Assembly (NCBI GenBank): GCA_950097015.1
Contig: CATNEN010000014.1
Span: 2,232,001 to 2,296,000, forward strand
Length of the DNA: 64,000 nucleotides
Source of the DNA: Macrostomum hystrix
Taxonomy: Eukaryota > Platyhelminthes > Macrostomidae
Reading direction: 5' to 3'
Position numbers and translations under genes: made by a program. The notes under the pieces were generated by a model, which saw only the letters and a program-made list of their open reading frames with translations, made no database searches and was not told the DNA's origin. Positions 11,959 through 22,985 of this stretch are shown here, one piece after another (positions within the stretch are counted from its first letter, which is position 1; every line of letters starts with the position of its first letter).

Positions 11959-12867
11959 ATGGATCAAGCTCAAGTACAAGATTTGATGGCTGTACTCGCG
12001 GAAGAGCTGAGAAATCGGTTGGAGATTGCTCCAACACGCCATGTGAAGATCCAAAAGTTCACACCTAATCAGGATATTCGGGTGTGGCTCACCGCATTTG
12101 ATCAAAGATGCGAGACAGAAGGAATTGATGTGGACCATCGAAAGCAGGAATTGCTTGCCAACTTGGACTTGTCCACAGTATTTGCCTCTGTACAGAGAAT
12201 GAACCTCCCAGAAAACCTTGACTACGAAGAATTCAAGGAGCGGATAGCAGAAAGATTCGGACGAACTGGAAGCCCAGCAGAATTCAGAGAAGAGTTTCGA
12301 GGAAGAATGCAAGGCAAGAATGAATCGGTAGAAGCCTATTCAGATAGTCTGATTGAACTGGCTGCCAGAGCCTTCCCAAACATGACAATGGAGCAACGAG
12401 AAGATGAACTGGTTGAGCAATACATCAAGGGAGCCAAGATATCCGCTGACATGAGGGAGAAACTAATCTTTGCTCAGCCTGCCAATCTACAGGAACTAAA
12501 GAGAATGCTTAGAAGGTTGGAAGCCGCCTGGAGCATGACACACAAAGGTGCCGGAGTAAGGATTACCAGAAATGGTGAAGAGGAAGAGGAGTCTCTAAGG
12601 GCAACAATTGTGAAGCAGAAGGAAGAAATTGAAAGACAGCAGAAACTCTTGCAGGAGCTCACCAGCAAAATGGCTGAGAAACAGTACGTACCAAGGAAGC
12701 CATATGTACCTAAGTTCCTGCAACAGCAGAATACGCAGTACAATGGGCCGCAATTCTTGAACCAGAACCGAACCTGCTTCAACTGCGGAAAACTCGGCCA
12801 TATTGCCAGATTCTGTCCTATGAGGATGGGCAACGGTCAGCAGAACTTCCAGAACCAGGGAAACTAA
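11959..12867 (+). CDS. gag: gag polyprotein (capsid and zinc knuckle)
   Basis: 302 aa structural protein that forms the particle and packages element RNA. The N-terminal two thirds is a retrotransposon capsid-type domain: 'IQKFTPNQDIRVWLTAFDQR', 'FKERIAERFG' and 'YIKGAKISADMREKLIFAQP'. It is followed by a charged coiled-coil-like stretch (about 205-235). A CCHC zinc knuckle 'CFNCGKLGHIARFC' lies at about 273-286 near the C-terminus. The ATG at 11959 is the first in frame after the primer site. The stop TAA at 12865-12867 directly follows a slippery heptamer. Confidence 0.93.
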   Translation: MDQAQVQDLMAVLAEELRNRLEIAPTRHVKIQKFTPNQDIRVWLTAFDQRCETEGIDVDHRKQELLANLDLSTVFASVQRMNLPENLDYEEFKERIAERFGRTGSPAEFREEFRGRMQGKNESVEAYSDSLIELAARAFPNMTMEQREDELVEQYIKGAKISADMREKLIFAQPANLQELKRMLRRLEAAWSMTHKGAGVRITRNGEEEEESLRATIVKQKEEIERQQKLLQELTSKMAEKQYVPRKPYVPKFLQQQNTQYNGPQFLNQNRTCFNCGKLGHIARFCPMRMGNGQQNFQNQGN

Positions 12868-12931
12868 AATACGAGGGACGTAAGTCGAGGCCCCGTTCCT
12901 CCGGAAAATCCTTTAACAAATTCCAGGCCTC
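12858..12931 (+). promoter_or_regulatory. -1 ribosomal frameshift signal, predicted pseudoknot
   Basis: The slippery heptamer GGGAAAC (12858-12864) is in the gag frame as G GGA AAC and sits immediately before the gag TAA. Eight bases later comes an 8-bp stem, GAGGGACG (12873-12880) with CGTTCCTC (12894-12901), including one G-U pair. Its loop contains GAGGCC (12887-12892), which is the exact complement of GGCCTC (12926-12931). That makes an H-type pseudoknot at the standard spacing. The pol frame (-1) is open from the heptamer onward. The pairings are seen in the sequence; function is inferred. Confidence 0.8.
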
Positions 12932-15900
12932 AGAGTTTGTAAATAGTGCGTATAAAATTGATAACCAACGTTTTGCTTACAAGAAAAATAATTATTATTT
13001 CAACAAGTTTAATCAGCCGCGAGAAATGAGACAGCACCATGCGTATGCACCCAGCACTGCAAAAATGCAAGCACATGCGAAAGCACCAGTTACACCATGT
13101 GAAACAGGTCAGAAAGCCGCTAGCAAAGAAATTAAAAGTGAGTCACCCATTGAGACGATCAGAATCCCAGAGCCGGTCAAGAAAGGTCAGGAAGCAATTG
13201 TGAATGGAAAGATACGAAAGCGAGATATTATGTTTTTGATAGACACAGGAGCCGGAAACAACTTCTTAAGTAGGAGTTCATGGAAGAGAATGGTTTGTGA
13301 CGACGAGATAGAACCATGCAATTTGAGAGTCACCACGTTTGACGGAACAGTTGTGTCACTTAGAGGTGAAGCAATGCTTAAAGTGAAGTTCGGAGAAATT
13401 GAGATTGAGACAAGATTTCTTCTGTGTGACCACGACTGTGACGACATCCTTGGAATGGACTTTCTCACAGACTACTGTGATGGTATCAATTTCAGTAAAG
13501 GAGTCTTGGTACTGAAAGATGGGATCTGCATCCCAATTCAGTTCACAAGACTACCTGTTCGAATTCGACGAGTCTATTGCCAGAATCAGATCACGATACC
13601 AGCGAATAGTGCTTTGAAAGTGCCAATCCGATTGGGAGAAAATGCCGAAGCTAATTACGGTACTCCCATGGTGATTGAGACTAATGACGGCTATATTGCA
13701 GCCAAAGGTTATGATCTGGAGCTAGTACCAGCATTAGTAACCTTGAACGAAGGAGTTGGAGTCATAGAACTAGTCAATAAACAGAACAGAGAAGTCAAAG
13801 TGAAAGGAGCAGCTCTTATTGGCTATGCCAAGCCATTAACAGCGAAGAACTTGAATTATTTTGTTAATTCAATCAATTCGAGTCAAAATACCGGACAAGT
13901 CAATGCTGTAAAGAGAGAGGAAGCCTCAAAGGACATTGATGAATGGATCAAGGAGGTTAACATCGGAGAGATGAATTCGGAACAAAAGGAACAAGTTATA
14001 CAATTGCTGAAAGAGAACAGAGCAGCGTTCTCTCAGACCGAGCAAGATATGGGTCTGACACATTTGGTGACGCATGAAATTGCTCTTAAAGATACTACGC
14101 CAGTCAGAATACCGACTCGCAGAATTCCGCCTCATTTGCAAAAACAGGTGGATGATTTGCTTGATGACATGCTGGCCAAAAACCTGATTAGGCCATGTTA
14201 TAGCACCTATTCGACACCCTTGGTCATAGTACCAAAGAAGGATGGTACAATAAGGATCGTGAGTGACTTTCGAGTACTGAATTCTCGTGTGGAGTACTAT
14301 CCGTATCCGTTACCTAATATTCAGGAGACATTCTCTCACCTTACTGGAAGTCAGTATTTCAGCAGTTTAGACCTTAACTCTGGATACTGGCAAGTCCCAA
14401 TTAAAGAAGAACACAAACATATGACGGCATTCTCGACATTAACTAGGGGCCAGTTTGAGTACCAAGTAATGGCTCAAGGCTTGTCAAATGCACCTGGAAC
14501 CTTCCAGAGGTTGATGAACCTTGTGTTGATCGGCATTCAACACAAGTTCGCGATGTCGTACATCGACGATATCGTTACTTACTCGAAGGAATTCGATGAA
14601 CATCTGTGTCACCTACGAGAAGTGTTCCGGAGATTATCCGAAGCTGGACTGAAATTGAGACCAAGAAAATGTAATCTGTTTCAAGAAGAACTGAAATATC
14701 TAGGCCACATAGTAGGCCGAAATGGAATTCGAACAGATCCGGCCAAAATCGAAGCCATCCGATCATGGCCTACTCCGCAAGACGTCAAGGAATTAAGAAG
14801 TTTCTTGGGCCTATGCAACTACTATTGTAGATTCGTTAAGGACTATGCCGAAGCAGCGCATCCGCTGTTTCAGTTAACCAAAAAGGGTATAACGAACTTT
14901 AAGGAGAAATGGAACTCGAAACATGACGAGGCGTTTGCACTTCTAAAGCAGAAAATGATGTCCACCGATGTGTTGGCTTATCCCGAATTTTCAGAATATG
15001 AAAATGTCAAAATGGTGTTAGACACTGATGCATCCGAAGGAAGGATAGGAGCCTGTCTTGGACAAATCCAGGCAGATGGAGTAGAAAGACCAATCGCCTA
15101 TTTCAGCAGGGCAATGACGGAATCTGAAAAACGATATCCGATAACACGAAAGGAATTGCTCGCCTTGGTGGATGGTATGAAACACTTCCGATTCTATTTG
15201 ATCGGGAAGAAGTTCTTGGCACGTACCGACCACAAAGCGATCCTGTGGCTACTACGTCAAACAGAAGCCCAGGGTATTTTAGGAAGGTGGATCGAACGGT
15301 TGAGTGAGTTTCAGTACGAGATCCAGCATAGAAGCGGAGCTAAGCATAGCAATGCAGACAGCTTGTCTAGAAGACCATCGGAAATTAAAGAGGCTTCTGA
15401 AGCAAAGATTAACCAAAGTCAAATCACTGGACGAGCCATGATGAGTCAGAGCTGTCAGACAGACAGTGGCATCGATACAGATGATGATGATGCGAATGAA
15501 ATTTTCGTGGACGCAAGAGACTATTTCGAAGATGAGGAATTGGAAGAGACAACGGCATGCCGAAAATTATTAACAGATTTCCTGTCAGTACCACTGACGA
15601 AGGAACAGCTGGTTATTGCACAGAGAGAGGATCAGGACGTTAAAATCCTGATTGAGTGGAAGGAACAAGGAATACTGAGGCCAGAATTACCCACAGGGGC
15701 TAGCCACGAGCTGAAAAAGATGATCAAATCATACGAGCAGATGAAGATTGAGGATGGAATGTTAACCATCGTGACTGACGGTACCCGGAAAGTAGTACTT
15801 CCGAGTGGAATAGAAAAAGAGGTCCTCCGAGAATTGCATGACAGTCCTTTAGCAGGACATCTTGGACGAGATAAAACCGTACAAAAGGTACGAGAGCGAT

Positions 15901-17474
15901 TCTGGAAACCTGGCCTAGTTACTACTGTAGAGAATTATGTGGCCGAGTGCATCCCATGCCTCGAGAGTAAAGCAGGCAATAAGGTGAAGGCACCGGTGCA
16001 AACATTTCCTGTGTGCGAGGCATTCCATCGCCTACACATTGATCTGATTGGGCCGATTTCTAAAGAAAGCCGACGAGGACACAAGTACGTGCTGACAGTC
16101 ATCGACAGCACTACTAAGTTCCCGTTTGCATTTCCAATCAGAAATCAAAAGTCGGACACAGTCATAAAACTCCTACAAGAAAGAATTTTTAGCGAGTATG
16201 GTCAGTGCCGTTGGATCCACACTGACAACGGGAAAACTTTTGTGAGCCGTCAGTTCCAGGCGTTTTGTACATTGTATGGTATCAAGCATACCTGCACGAC
16301 GCCATATCATGCGCAAAGCAACGGCCTTGTAGAAAGATTTAACCGTCAGATAAAGTCCATCATCACCTGTCTAGTTGAGAAAGACCACTCCGACTGGGAC
16401 CTGTTGATCCCAGCAGCTTTAGTGGCTGTTCGAACGAGTGTAAATCAGACAACAGGATTCACTCCACATTATCTATTGTTCGGACGTGAGGCGGAGTTGC
16501 CAATAGACAGTGTTGTCAAAAGGCCCAGATTGTACTACGACTATCCTAGCTATGTAGCTGATCATGCTAAAAGAATTGAGGAAATGCAGAAGGTGGTTCA
16601 GAAGAAATTAGAAAAGGTGCGAGACCGTCGGGAGCAGGCTGCTGAGACAGTGATCACCAAGGCCGTGCCAATCGGCGGTCTCGTATTGATAAACAATCCA
16701 CAGTTGCATGGTGACGAGAGCAATAAATTTCACCGAAAGAAGAGAGCCTCTTACAGAGTGTTGGCTAAGCTTTCGGACACAGTTTTCAGAGTCCAGAAAG
16801 AGGAGAATGGAAAACTAATCGGTGCCATGATGCTGGTACACCGGAATAATCTGACTCCTGTACCGAACTCGGTCAAAGCCACGGGCATGCCCAAAAGTTC
16901 TGACATGGAGAAGAGAGAACCAACAGATAAGGGAAGGCAGGAGACTGCCCAGAAGATCCAGAAAAGAAAGGAAGTGCAACCTAAGATTCTGAAAAAGGCA
17001 GTTCAAGAAATCGAGCAAGAAGAAAGCTCTGACTCAGAAGAGGAAAGAATTCAATGGAGAGCTTGCAAAGAGACAGACATAAGTGGAAGTGAGATTGAAG
17101 AAACTGATGAAGACTCTGACACAGATTCCGGAAGTTCGGCAGAAGAACTTATCGAAGATTCTGAAACGGAAACGGAGGAAGAGTTAGAAGAGTCGGAAGA
17201 AGATAACGAAGAAGAACCTGAAGCTGAACCACCAGACCATGATGTTGTGGAGGAACCAGCCTGTGAGGAGGAGGCTGAGGACCGAGCGGATGTAGCCAGT
17301 GGAACGGCAGCACCACTTCAGTGGCGAGAGGTGCGGTACAACCTGCGGCCAAGAAAGCCTACAGTCATCAATGAGCCAGCAGGTCCGACACCTGTCGCGA
17401 ATCGCAGGGAGGCACCGCGTAAGCCTAACAAGTATGGCTTTGTGCCAAGGAAGCGGTACTCCCACTACCAGTGA
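12864..17474 (+). CDS. pol: pol polyprotein (PR-RT-RNase H-integrase)
   Basis: Replication polyprotein, made as Gag-Pol by -1 frameshift at 12864. The first ATG in frame is at 13026; residue numbers here count from it (1482 aa). Protease 'LIDTGAG' is at 71-77. Reverse transcriptase contains 'SSLDLNSGYWQV' and the catalytic 'YIDD' at 512-515. RNase H contains 'LDTDAS' near 665. Integrase has an HHCC zinc site ('LAGHLGRDKT', 'CIPCLESK') and the catalytic triad D1006, D1067, E1103, with 35 residues between the last two. A C-terminal tail follows, very acidic (about 1330-1425) and ending with 'VRYNLRPRK'. No chromodomain was recognised. The fused product would be about 1838 aa. No frame breaks or missing catalytic residues were found. 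Confidence 0.95.
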   Translation, partial: LKYEGRKSRPRSSGKSFNKFQASEFVNSAYKIDNQRFAYKKNNYYFNKFNQPREMRQHHAYAPSTAKMQAHAKAPVTPCETGQKAASKEIKSESPIETIRIPEPVKKGQEAIVNGKIRKRDIMFLIDTGAGNNFLSRSSWKRMVCDDEIEPCNLRVTTFDGTVVSLRGEAMLKVKFGEIEIETRFLLCDHDCDDILGMDFLTDYCDGINFSKGVLVLKDGICIPIQFTRLPVRIRRVYCQNQITIPANSALKVPIRLGENAEANYGTPMVIETNDGYIAAKGYDLELVPALVTLNEGVGVIELVNKQNREVKVKGAALIGYAKPLTAKNLNYFVNSINSSQNTGQVNAVKREEASKDIDEWIKEVNIGEMNSEQKEQVIQLLKENRAAFSQTEQDMGLTHLVTHEIALKDTTPVRIPTRRIPPHLQKQVDDLLDDMLAKNLIRPCYSTYSTPLVIVPKKDGTIRIVSDFRVLNSRVEYYPYPLPNIQETFSHLTGSQYFSSLDLNSGYWQVPIKEEHKHMTAFSTLTRGQFEYQVMAQGLSNAPGTFQRLMNLVLIGIQHKFAMSYIDDIVTYSKEFDEHLCHLREVFRRLSEAGLKLRPRKCNLFQEELKYLGHIVGRNGIRTDPAKIEAIRSWPTPQDVKELRSFLGLCNYYCRFVKDYAEAAHPLFQLTKKGITNFKEKWNSKHDEAFALLKQKMMSTDVLAYPEFSEYENVKMVLDTDASEGRIGACLGQIQADGVERPIAYFSRAMTESEKRYPITRKELLALVDGMKHFRFYLIGKKFLARTDHKAILWLLRQTEAQGILGRWIERLSEFQYEIQHRSGAKHSNADSLSRRPSEIKEASEAKINQSQITGRAMMSQSCQTDSGIDTDDDDANEIFVDARDYFEDEELEETTACRKLLTDFLSVPLTKEQLVIAQREDQDVKILIEWKEQGILRPELPTGASHELKKMIKSYEQMKIEDGMLTIVTDGTRKVVLPSGIEKEVLRELHDSPLAGHLGRDKTVQKVRERFWKPGLVTTVENYVAECIPCLESKAGNKVKAPVQTFPVCEAFHRLHIDLIGPISKESRRGHKYVLTVIDSTTKFPFAFPIRNQKSDTVIKLLQERIFSEYGQCRWIHTDNGKTFVSRQFQAFCTLYGIKHTCTTPYHAQSNGLVERFNRQIKSIITCLVEKDHSDWDLLIPAALVAVRTSVNQTTGFTPHYLLFGREAELPIDSVVKRPRLYYDYPSYVADHAKRIEEMQKVVQKKLEKVRDRREQAAETVITKAVPIGGLVLINNPQLHGDESNKFHRKKRASYRVLAKLSDTVFRVQKEENGKLIGAMMLVHRNNLTPVPNSVKATGMPKSSDMEKREPTDKGRQETAQKIQKRKEVQPKILKKAVQEIEQEESSDSEEERIQWRACKETDISGSEIEETDEDSDTDSGSSAEELIEDSETETEEELEESEEDNEEEPEAEPPDHDVVEEPACEEEAEDRADVASGTAAPLQWREVRYNLRPRKPTVINEPAGPTPVANRREAPRKPNKYGFVPRKRYSHYQ

Positions 17475-17545
17475 CGGCAGCAGCAGCAGCGGCGGCAGTG
17501 ACAGCGGCGGCAGCAGCAGCGGCGGCAGCAGCATCGGCGAAGAAG
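17475..17545 (+). repeat. CAG/CGG trinucleotide-rich tract after pol stop
   Basis: Interrupted 'cagcagcagcggcggcag' repeats lie directly behind the pol TGA inside the retrotransposon. Unusually GC-rich for this element. Likely 3' untranslated. Confidence 0.8.
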
Positions 17546-17662
17546 CAGAGGCGACGGGACTGAGGACGGTGACCTGATGCTACATAAAGTAAAATTGACT
17601 CATGCGGCTTAAATAATATTATTACTAAAAATATCACTCATGCTTTATTCAATTTTTATTTT

Positions 17663-17674
17663 AGGGAAGGCAAG
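17663..17674 (+). other. Polypurine tract
   Basis: AGGGAAGGCAAG ends one base before the 3' LTR, where plus-strand DNA synthesis is primed. It is interrupted by one pyrimidine, hence moderate confidence. Confidence 0.6.
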
Positions 17675-17675
17675 T

Positions 17676-18059
17676 TGTAGTAGGGATGCTTTTATTATTT
17701 CTTTAAAGTCAAATTCGTGCCTATGCTTTTTGTTTGAATGCGCAAAATATTTTTTATATGTAAAATATTTTAAATATTTTGTCAAATTCGTTTACTTTAA
17801 CAAACATTTTCTTTTGTGTATATAAACGAGTGTAATTCAGTTGAGACAAATCAACGTGCCAGTGTGGCGAAAAGCAAATAAGCTATTACTGAAGAAGAAA
17901 AGTGTTGAGTTGGTTATTTGAGGCTGTGACCCTCTGATCCACAGAAAACGCCCAGCAAAGACTGGAGAATAGTAAGCCAGTGCCTTAAAAGGTTAAACCG
18001 CTCGTGCCGAGTGATACGCTACCATTAGAGAGAAAAGTAGAGAGACAAGCCCTGTTACA
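17676..18059 (+). repeat. 3' LTR (384 bp)
   Basis: Second copy of the terminal repeat, with no difference from 11515-11898 that I could see. It is followed by the TATA target duplication at 18060-18063. Confidence 0.96.
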
Positions 18060-18063
18060 TATA

Positions 18064-19124
18064 GAACAATGTACAAAGTAACATTGAAACAATAGAATGT
18101 AAACTAGACACCAAGTTAGTTTCTTATAATCACATCTATATATATTTAGAGAGGGTAATAGGGGAAAACCCAGTTCAGAAAGTTGCCAAATGTGTTCTGT
18201 TGGAACTGTTGCTGCCACAAGTATTCCTATAGGTACAATTCACTTGTCCAGCCATGTTGACATGAAAAGAACTTAAATCCCAGTATTTTCAGCTTGGCAG
18301 CTTAATGTTTCTAACCGAAGCCCATCTCCTTTTAAACACATAGTCATAGAGTTGATGCAGTGATTTCAGCAATAGACATAAGGCCTATTTTCAGCCATTC
18401 TAATGTATAGCCATAGGCCTACTATATTATAAATTTTTATTACTGACAAATCCCACAGGCCACTCACTGTTTGTGTTAAGCCACCAATCTTTTTACGGGA
18501 CAAGCTTAAAAAATCACTTTTATTGAATAAGGCCTAATATAACAATTATTATAACTAATTGCTTAGTTATTAGTTGGTAGCATAGCATCTATAGTTTAGA
18601 CTTATTTTTACGGCTATCCTGCAGAATCGTTCATTAAATTATTGTCTCATTTGAATTTGTGCAGTGACATTTCCATAATTCCAAAATGGTATATGTTGGC
18701 ATACCACTAATAATGTGGCATGTGGTGAGGTGTGGCAGGGCATGAACTGCAGTTTGAGAAAATATGTCAAATGACAACAACAATACTAATAGGATATAAT
18801 TAGCTTAACCCAATAAAAATTGGTGGCAGTCAGGATATAAGCCAAGAGACGTATACACCTGTAGGCATCAAGCAAATAACTATTAGCCTAACATTTGACG
18901 TGCATTAAATGCGTTAAACTAAGGCTAGGCTGGGCCCAACTTAGAACCTTTTACCTTAACACAAGTTTGACGAGTGTATGTGTATAACACATTTTGTCCA
19001 AGTTTTTATACATAATTTTTATTATTTATCAAGAGAATTTGGTAGTTTACTGAAATTCAAGTGAGTACTGGACAGCTATTTAGGTTTGGATACACAATTT
19101 TGATGCACATAAAAAATTGGAAGT
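18064..19124. other. Intergenic, AT-rich
   Basis: Unique AT-rich DNA. No open frame with gene-like composition, RNA gene or array was seen. Confidence 0.5.
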
Positions 19125-19732
19125 GCTTATTCCCACGGTCCCATGCCAATAATTTCAATTTTATCCACACGGATCTGTGCCGATAATTTTCTGCTTATCC
19201 ACATGGAAGCTTGTATGAATAGGTCTACTTTCAAGTCCCTGCCTATTATTCTCTGAGCATAAGGCTTTTGCTTCAGAGTATAGTGTATAATAGTGTACAC
19301 TATCAATGCAAAGTTGTAAAAGAATAGCAATGATGTATAATATATGTGATGAGTTTGGTGCTGACTAGGCCTAGAATTCTGCTGGGTGACTTGTATGATT
19401 TTCTTTGATAGACTTCTTACTTTTTTAAGTCAATATATAATGAATATAAGTTTATAATGAATGTGTAGGTCGAAATGTAGAACACTGTCGTAACACACTG
19501 GCAACTTTGTCGATCTATTGGCTCGAGGGTTCAATAAAACGTTCAAACCCGAAAGGGCCTCGTTTCAAAGAACAGAACCGTGTGGATAAAATTGAAATTA
19601 ACGGCACGGCATATTTATATAAAGAGTTGTAGACCTATTCATACAAGCTGCCGTGTGGATAAGCAGAAAATTATCGGCACGGATCCGTGTGGATAAAATT
19701 GAAATTATTGGCACGGGACCGTGGGAATAAGC
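19125..19732. mobile_element. Foldback element with 104-bp inverted termini
   Basis: Arms 19125-19228 and 19629-19732 are reverse complements with about 4 mismatches in 104, separated by 400 bp. Both arms start 'gcttattcccacgg'. The arms contain internal subrepeats ('tgtggataaaattgaaatt', 'gtggataagcagaaaatta') joined head to head, giving palindromes such as CACGGATCCGTG. A partial third copy lies at 19579-19612. There is no coding capacity, and no clear target duplication was found. This looks like a non-autonomous foldback element or MITE. Confidence 0.75.
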
Positions 19733-21171
19733 TCTGCCTAAAAAGGCAATTAGGCCTACACTAAAGAAAAAACCGAACAAGTAAACATTCTTTAAAAAAG
19801 TCGAATTCCATTAAAACAAAGTAAGCCGCTTCAGCTTTGACTGCTTCAATTGTTTTTAACAAAAATTTTAAATTGATATATTACAACTACCAAGAAGAGA
19901 CAAGTATCGAATAAACCCCTAAAAACGAAAAATATAATTCGTCCTTTTTTGAGTCTATATTCAGTCTGCTCTAAAGATTGTTCATTGCACAACGAAGTAA
20001 AAAAATAAAACAGTTAATCGTTTGCTATTTACACATAAAGAAAATTCTCGGGTATTTTACTGAACCTACTGAACCTAATGTACAGTTACATTATAATTTA
20101 TTAATTATGTCATTTTATATTAATGAATACTTTCAGCGGCTTGAAATATAAGTCCAAATACTATAGAAATGCAAAACTATAACAATTAGACATACATCAC
20201 AGGACCTGCAAAGTAACACTGACATGTAGTAACAATAAGCTAGTTACAATTTATACGTTTGCTTTCACGATTTACTTTCATAGAAGCTCGAATTCTGTAA
20301 CACGGTAACATGTTATCGCAGGATAAATATGCGAAACTTTTGCATGTTATATTCGGGATGTTTTTGCAAAACAGCCCTCCTCCATTCAGAAAAGTCGTGA
20401 ATTCCGGAGGCAATGTACTCGTAGCATTTAGAATGCCGCAGTCTATAAGCGCACAAAGGTATTGTCTTCCGAACGATAAATTGCACTGTGATTGAGTATC
20501 CACACACATGCTTTGGAAGGAAGCTGCTTATAAGGAAGATTTCGAACCCCCGTAAATAAAACAATCAAGCACTTGAAGTTTTATAAGGTTTTTTAAAGAT
20601 AAATTTTACAAAGCAAATATTTGCACCAGATTTATAAATATGAAGTCCTCGTTGCCCCCGGAGTTCGTAAATATGTACAGAATTGCAACTTATTATCTTA
20701 AAAAACTAAAAAAACTCAAACTTAACAACAAATGTGTATGATAATAAGCATTAAAAAAGTAAACAAATAAAAACATTTTTATAAGATCCGGTTGTAACCA
20801 AACTGAGAACAAGTATGTTTGCTTTGATTTCTTACTTATATTAGGGCAACAGTATATAGTACAAAAAACTAGGAAAATGTACTTTACAAAATATCTAATT
20901 TGCACGGGGCGACAGAACAGGCATAGCAAGTTATACACAAAAATACAAGTTTACAGATACCAATTGAGAAATTAATAAGATTTACAACAAGTTGAATATA
21001 AACAGCTAGTTAACATTTGATTTATAGCTCTGTTAGACAACACACGGGGCAGTATGGTCCTGCCTATGAAACACAAGAATGCAAGCACTTTAGCAACATT
21101 GCTTCAAATATCAAAGCGTGAAATTATTTGTCCTATTTCCAGCGTATTAGTTCGATAGAATGCATTGGTAA
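19733..21171. other. Intergenic, AT-rich
   Basis: AT-rich DNA with A/T runs. Short open frames at 20240-20564 and 20693-20938 have no recognisable domains or splice context and are not called. Confidence 0.5.
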
Positions 21172-22985
21172 AGTTTGGGGAACATGCTATTTGGGGATTG
21201 CAGTGTAGGTTGGGGAATATGCTATTTGGGGATTGCAGTGTAGGTTGGGGAATATGCTATTTGGGGATTGCAGTGTAGGTTGGGGAATATGCTATTTGGG
21301 GATTGCAGTGTAGGTTGGGGAATATGCTATTTGGGGATTGCAGTGTAGGTTGGGGAATATGCTATTTGGGGATAGCAGTGTAGGTTGGGGAATATGCTAT
21401 TTGGGGATTGCAGTGTAGGTTGGGGAATATGCTATTTGGGGATAGCAGTGAAGGTTGGGGAATATGCTATTTGGGGATTGCAGTGTAGGTTGGGGAATAT
21501 GCTATTTGGGGATTGCAGTGTAGGTTGGGGAATATGCTATTTGGGGATTGCAGTGAAGGTTGGGGAATATGCTATTTGGGGATTGCAGTGTAGGTTGGGG
21601 AATATGCTATTTGGGGATTGCAGTGTAGGTTGGGGAATATGCTATTTGGGGATTGCAGCGAAGGTTGGGGAATATGCTATTTGGGGATTGCAGTGTAGGT
21701 TGGGGAATATGCTATTTGGGGATTGCAGTGTAGGTTGGGGAATATGCTATTTGGGGATTGCAGTGTAGGTTGGGGAATATGCTATTTGGGGATTGCAGTG
21801 TAGGTTGGGGAATATGCTATTTGGGGATTGCAGTGTAGGTTGGGGAATATGCTATTTGGGGATTGCAGTGAAGGTTGGGGAATATGCTATTTGGGGATTG
21901 CAGCGAAGGTTGGGGAATATGCTATTTGGGGATTGCAGTGTAGGTTGGGGAATATGCTATTTGGGGATTGCAGTGTAGGTTGGGGAATATGCTATTTGGG
22001 GATTGCAGTGTAGGTTGGGGAATATGCTATTTGGGGATAGCAGTGAAGGTTGGGGAATATGCTATTTGGGGATTGCAGTGTAGGTTGGGGAATATGCTAT
22101 TTGGGGATTGCAGTGTAGGTTGGGGAATATGCTATTTGGGGATTGCAGTGAAGGTTGGGGAATATGCTATTTGGGGATTGCAGTGTAGGTTGGGGAATAT
22201 GCTATTTGGGGATTGCAGTGTAGGTTGGGGAATATGCTATTTGGGGATTGCAGTGTAGGTTGGGGAATATGCTATTTGGGGATTGCAGTGTAGGTTGGGG
22301 AATATGCTATTTGGGGATTGCAGTGTAGGTTGGGGAATATGCTATTTGGGGATTGCAGCGAAGGTTGGGGAATATGCTATTTGCGGATTGCAGCGAAGGT
22401 TGGGGAATATGCTATTTGGGGATTGCAGCGAAGGTTGGGGAATATGCTATTTGGGGATTGCAGCGAAGGTTGGGGAATATGCTATTTGGGGATTGCAGTG
22501 TAGGTTGGGGAATATGCTATTTGGGGATTGCAGTGTAGGTTGGGGAATATGCTATTTGGGGATTGCAGTGTAGGTTGGGGAATATGCTATTTGGGGATTG
22601 CAGTGTAGGTTGGGGAATATGCTATTTGGGGATTGCAGTGAAGGTTGGGGAATATGCTATTTGGGGATTGCAGCGAAGGTTGGGGAATATGCTATTTGGG
22701 GATTGCAGCGAAGGTTGGGGAATATGCTATTTGGGGATTGCAGTGAAGGTTGGGGAATATGCTATTTGGGGATTGCAGCGAAGGTTGGGGAATATGCTAT
22801 TTGGGGATTGCAGTGTAGGTTGGGGAATATGCTATTTGGGGATTGCAGTGTAGGTTGGGGAATATGCTATTTGGGGATTGCAGCGAAGGTTGGGGAATAT
22901 GCTATTTGGGGATTGCAGCGAAGGTTGGGGAATATGCTATTTGGGGATTGCAGCGAAGGTTGGGGAATATGCTATTTGGGGATTT
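21172..22985. repeat. 35-bp satellite array
   Basis: About 52 tandem copies of a 35-bp unit containing 'ttggggaatatgctatttgg' and 'ggattgcagtgtag'. The main variants are agtGTAG/agtGAAG/agcGAAG and a few gatAgcag. Because 35 is not divisible by three, any frame cycles through all three phases, which produces repeated spurious peptides. The array stops about 65 bp short of the TADA3 stop codon. Confidence 0.98.

Larger units (their letters stand above)
11515..18059 (+). mobile_element. Full-length Ty3/gypsy LTR retrotransposon
   Basis: 6545-bp element bounded by two 384-bp direct repeats (11515-11898, 17676-18059) that I read as identical. Both begin TGTAG and end TTACA. A 4-bp target duplication TATA flanks it (11511-11514, 18060-18063). 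Inside are a primer site, gag, a -1 frameshift signal, pol in the order protease-RT-RNase H-integrase (the Ty3/gypsy order), a purine tract and the 3' LTR. No env-like frame is present. Matching LTRs plus open frames suggest a very recent insertion that may still be active. It lies between the ZNF207-like gene and TADA3, in no recognised gene. Confidence 0.97.

Noticed and set aside
17299-17577. Ser/Gly-rich 92-codon frame at the end of pol
   Set aside because: Out of frame with pol and dependent on the CAG/CGG tract; no homology seen.
20240-20938. Three short frames that might be small genes
   Set aside because: AT-rich, no domains, no splice sites of note, no start context.
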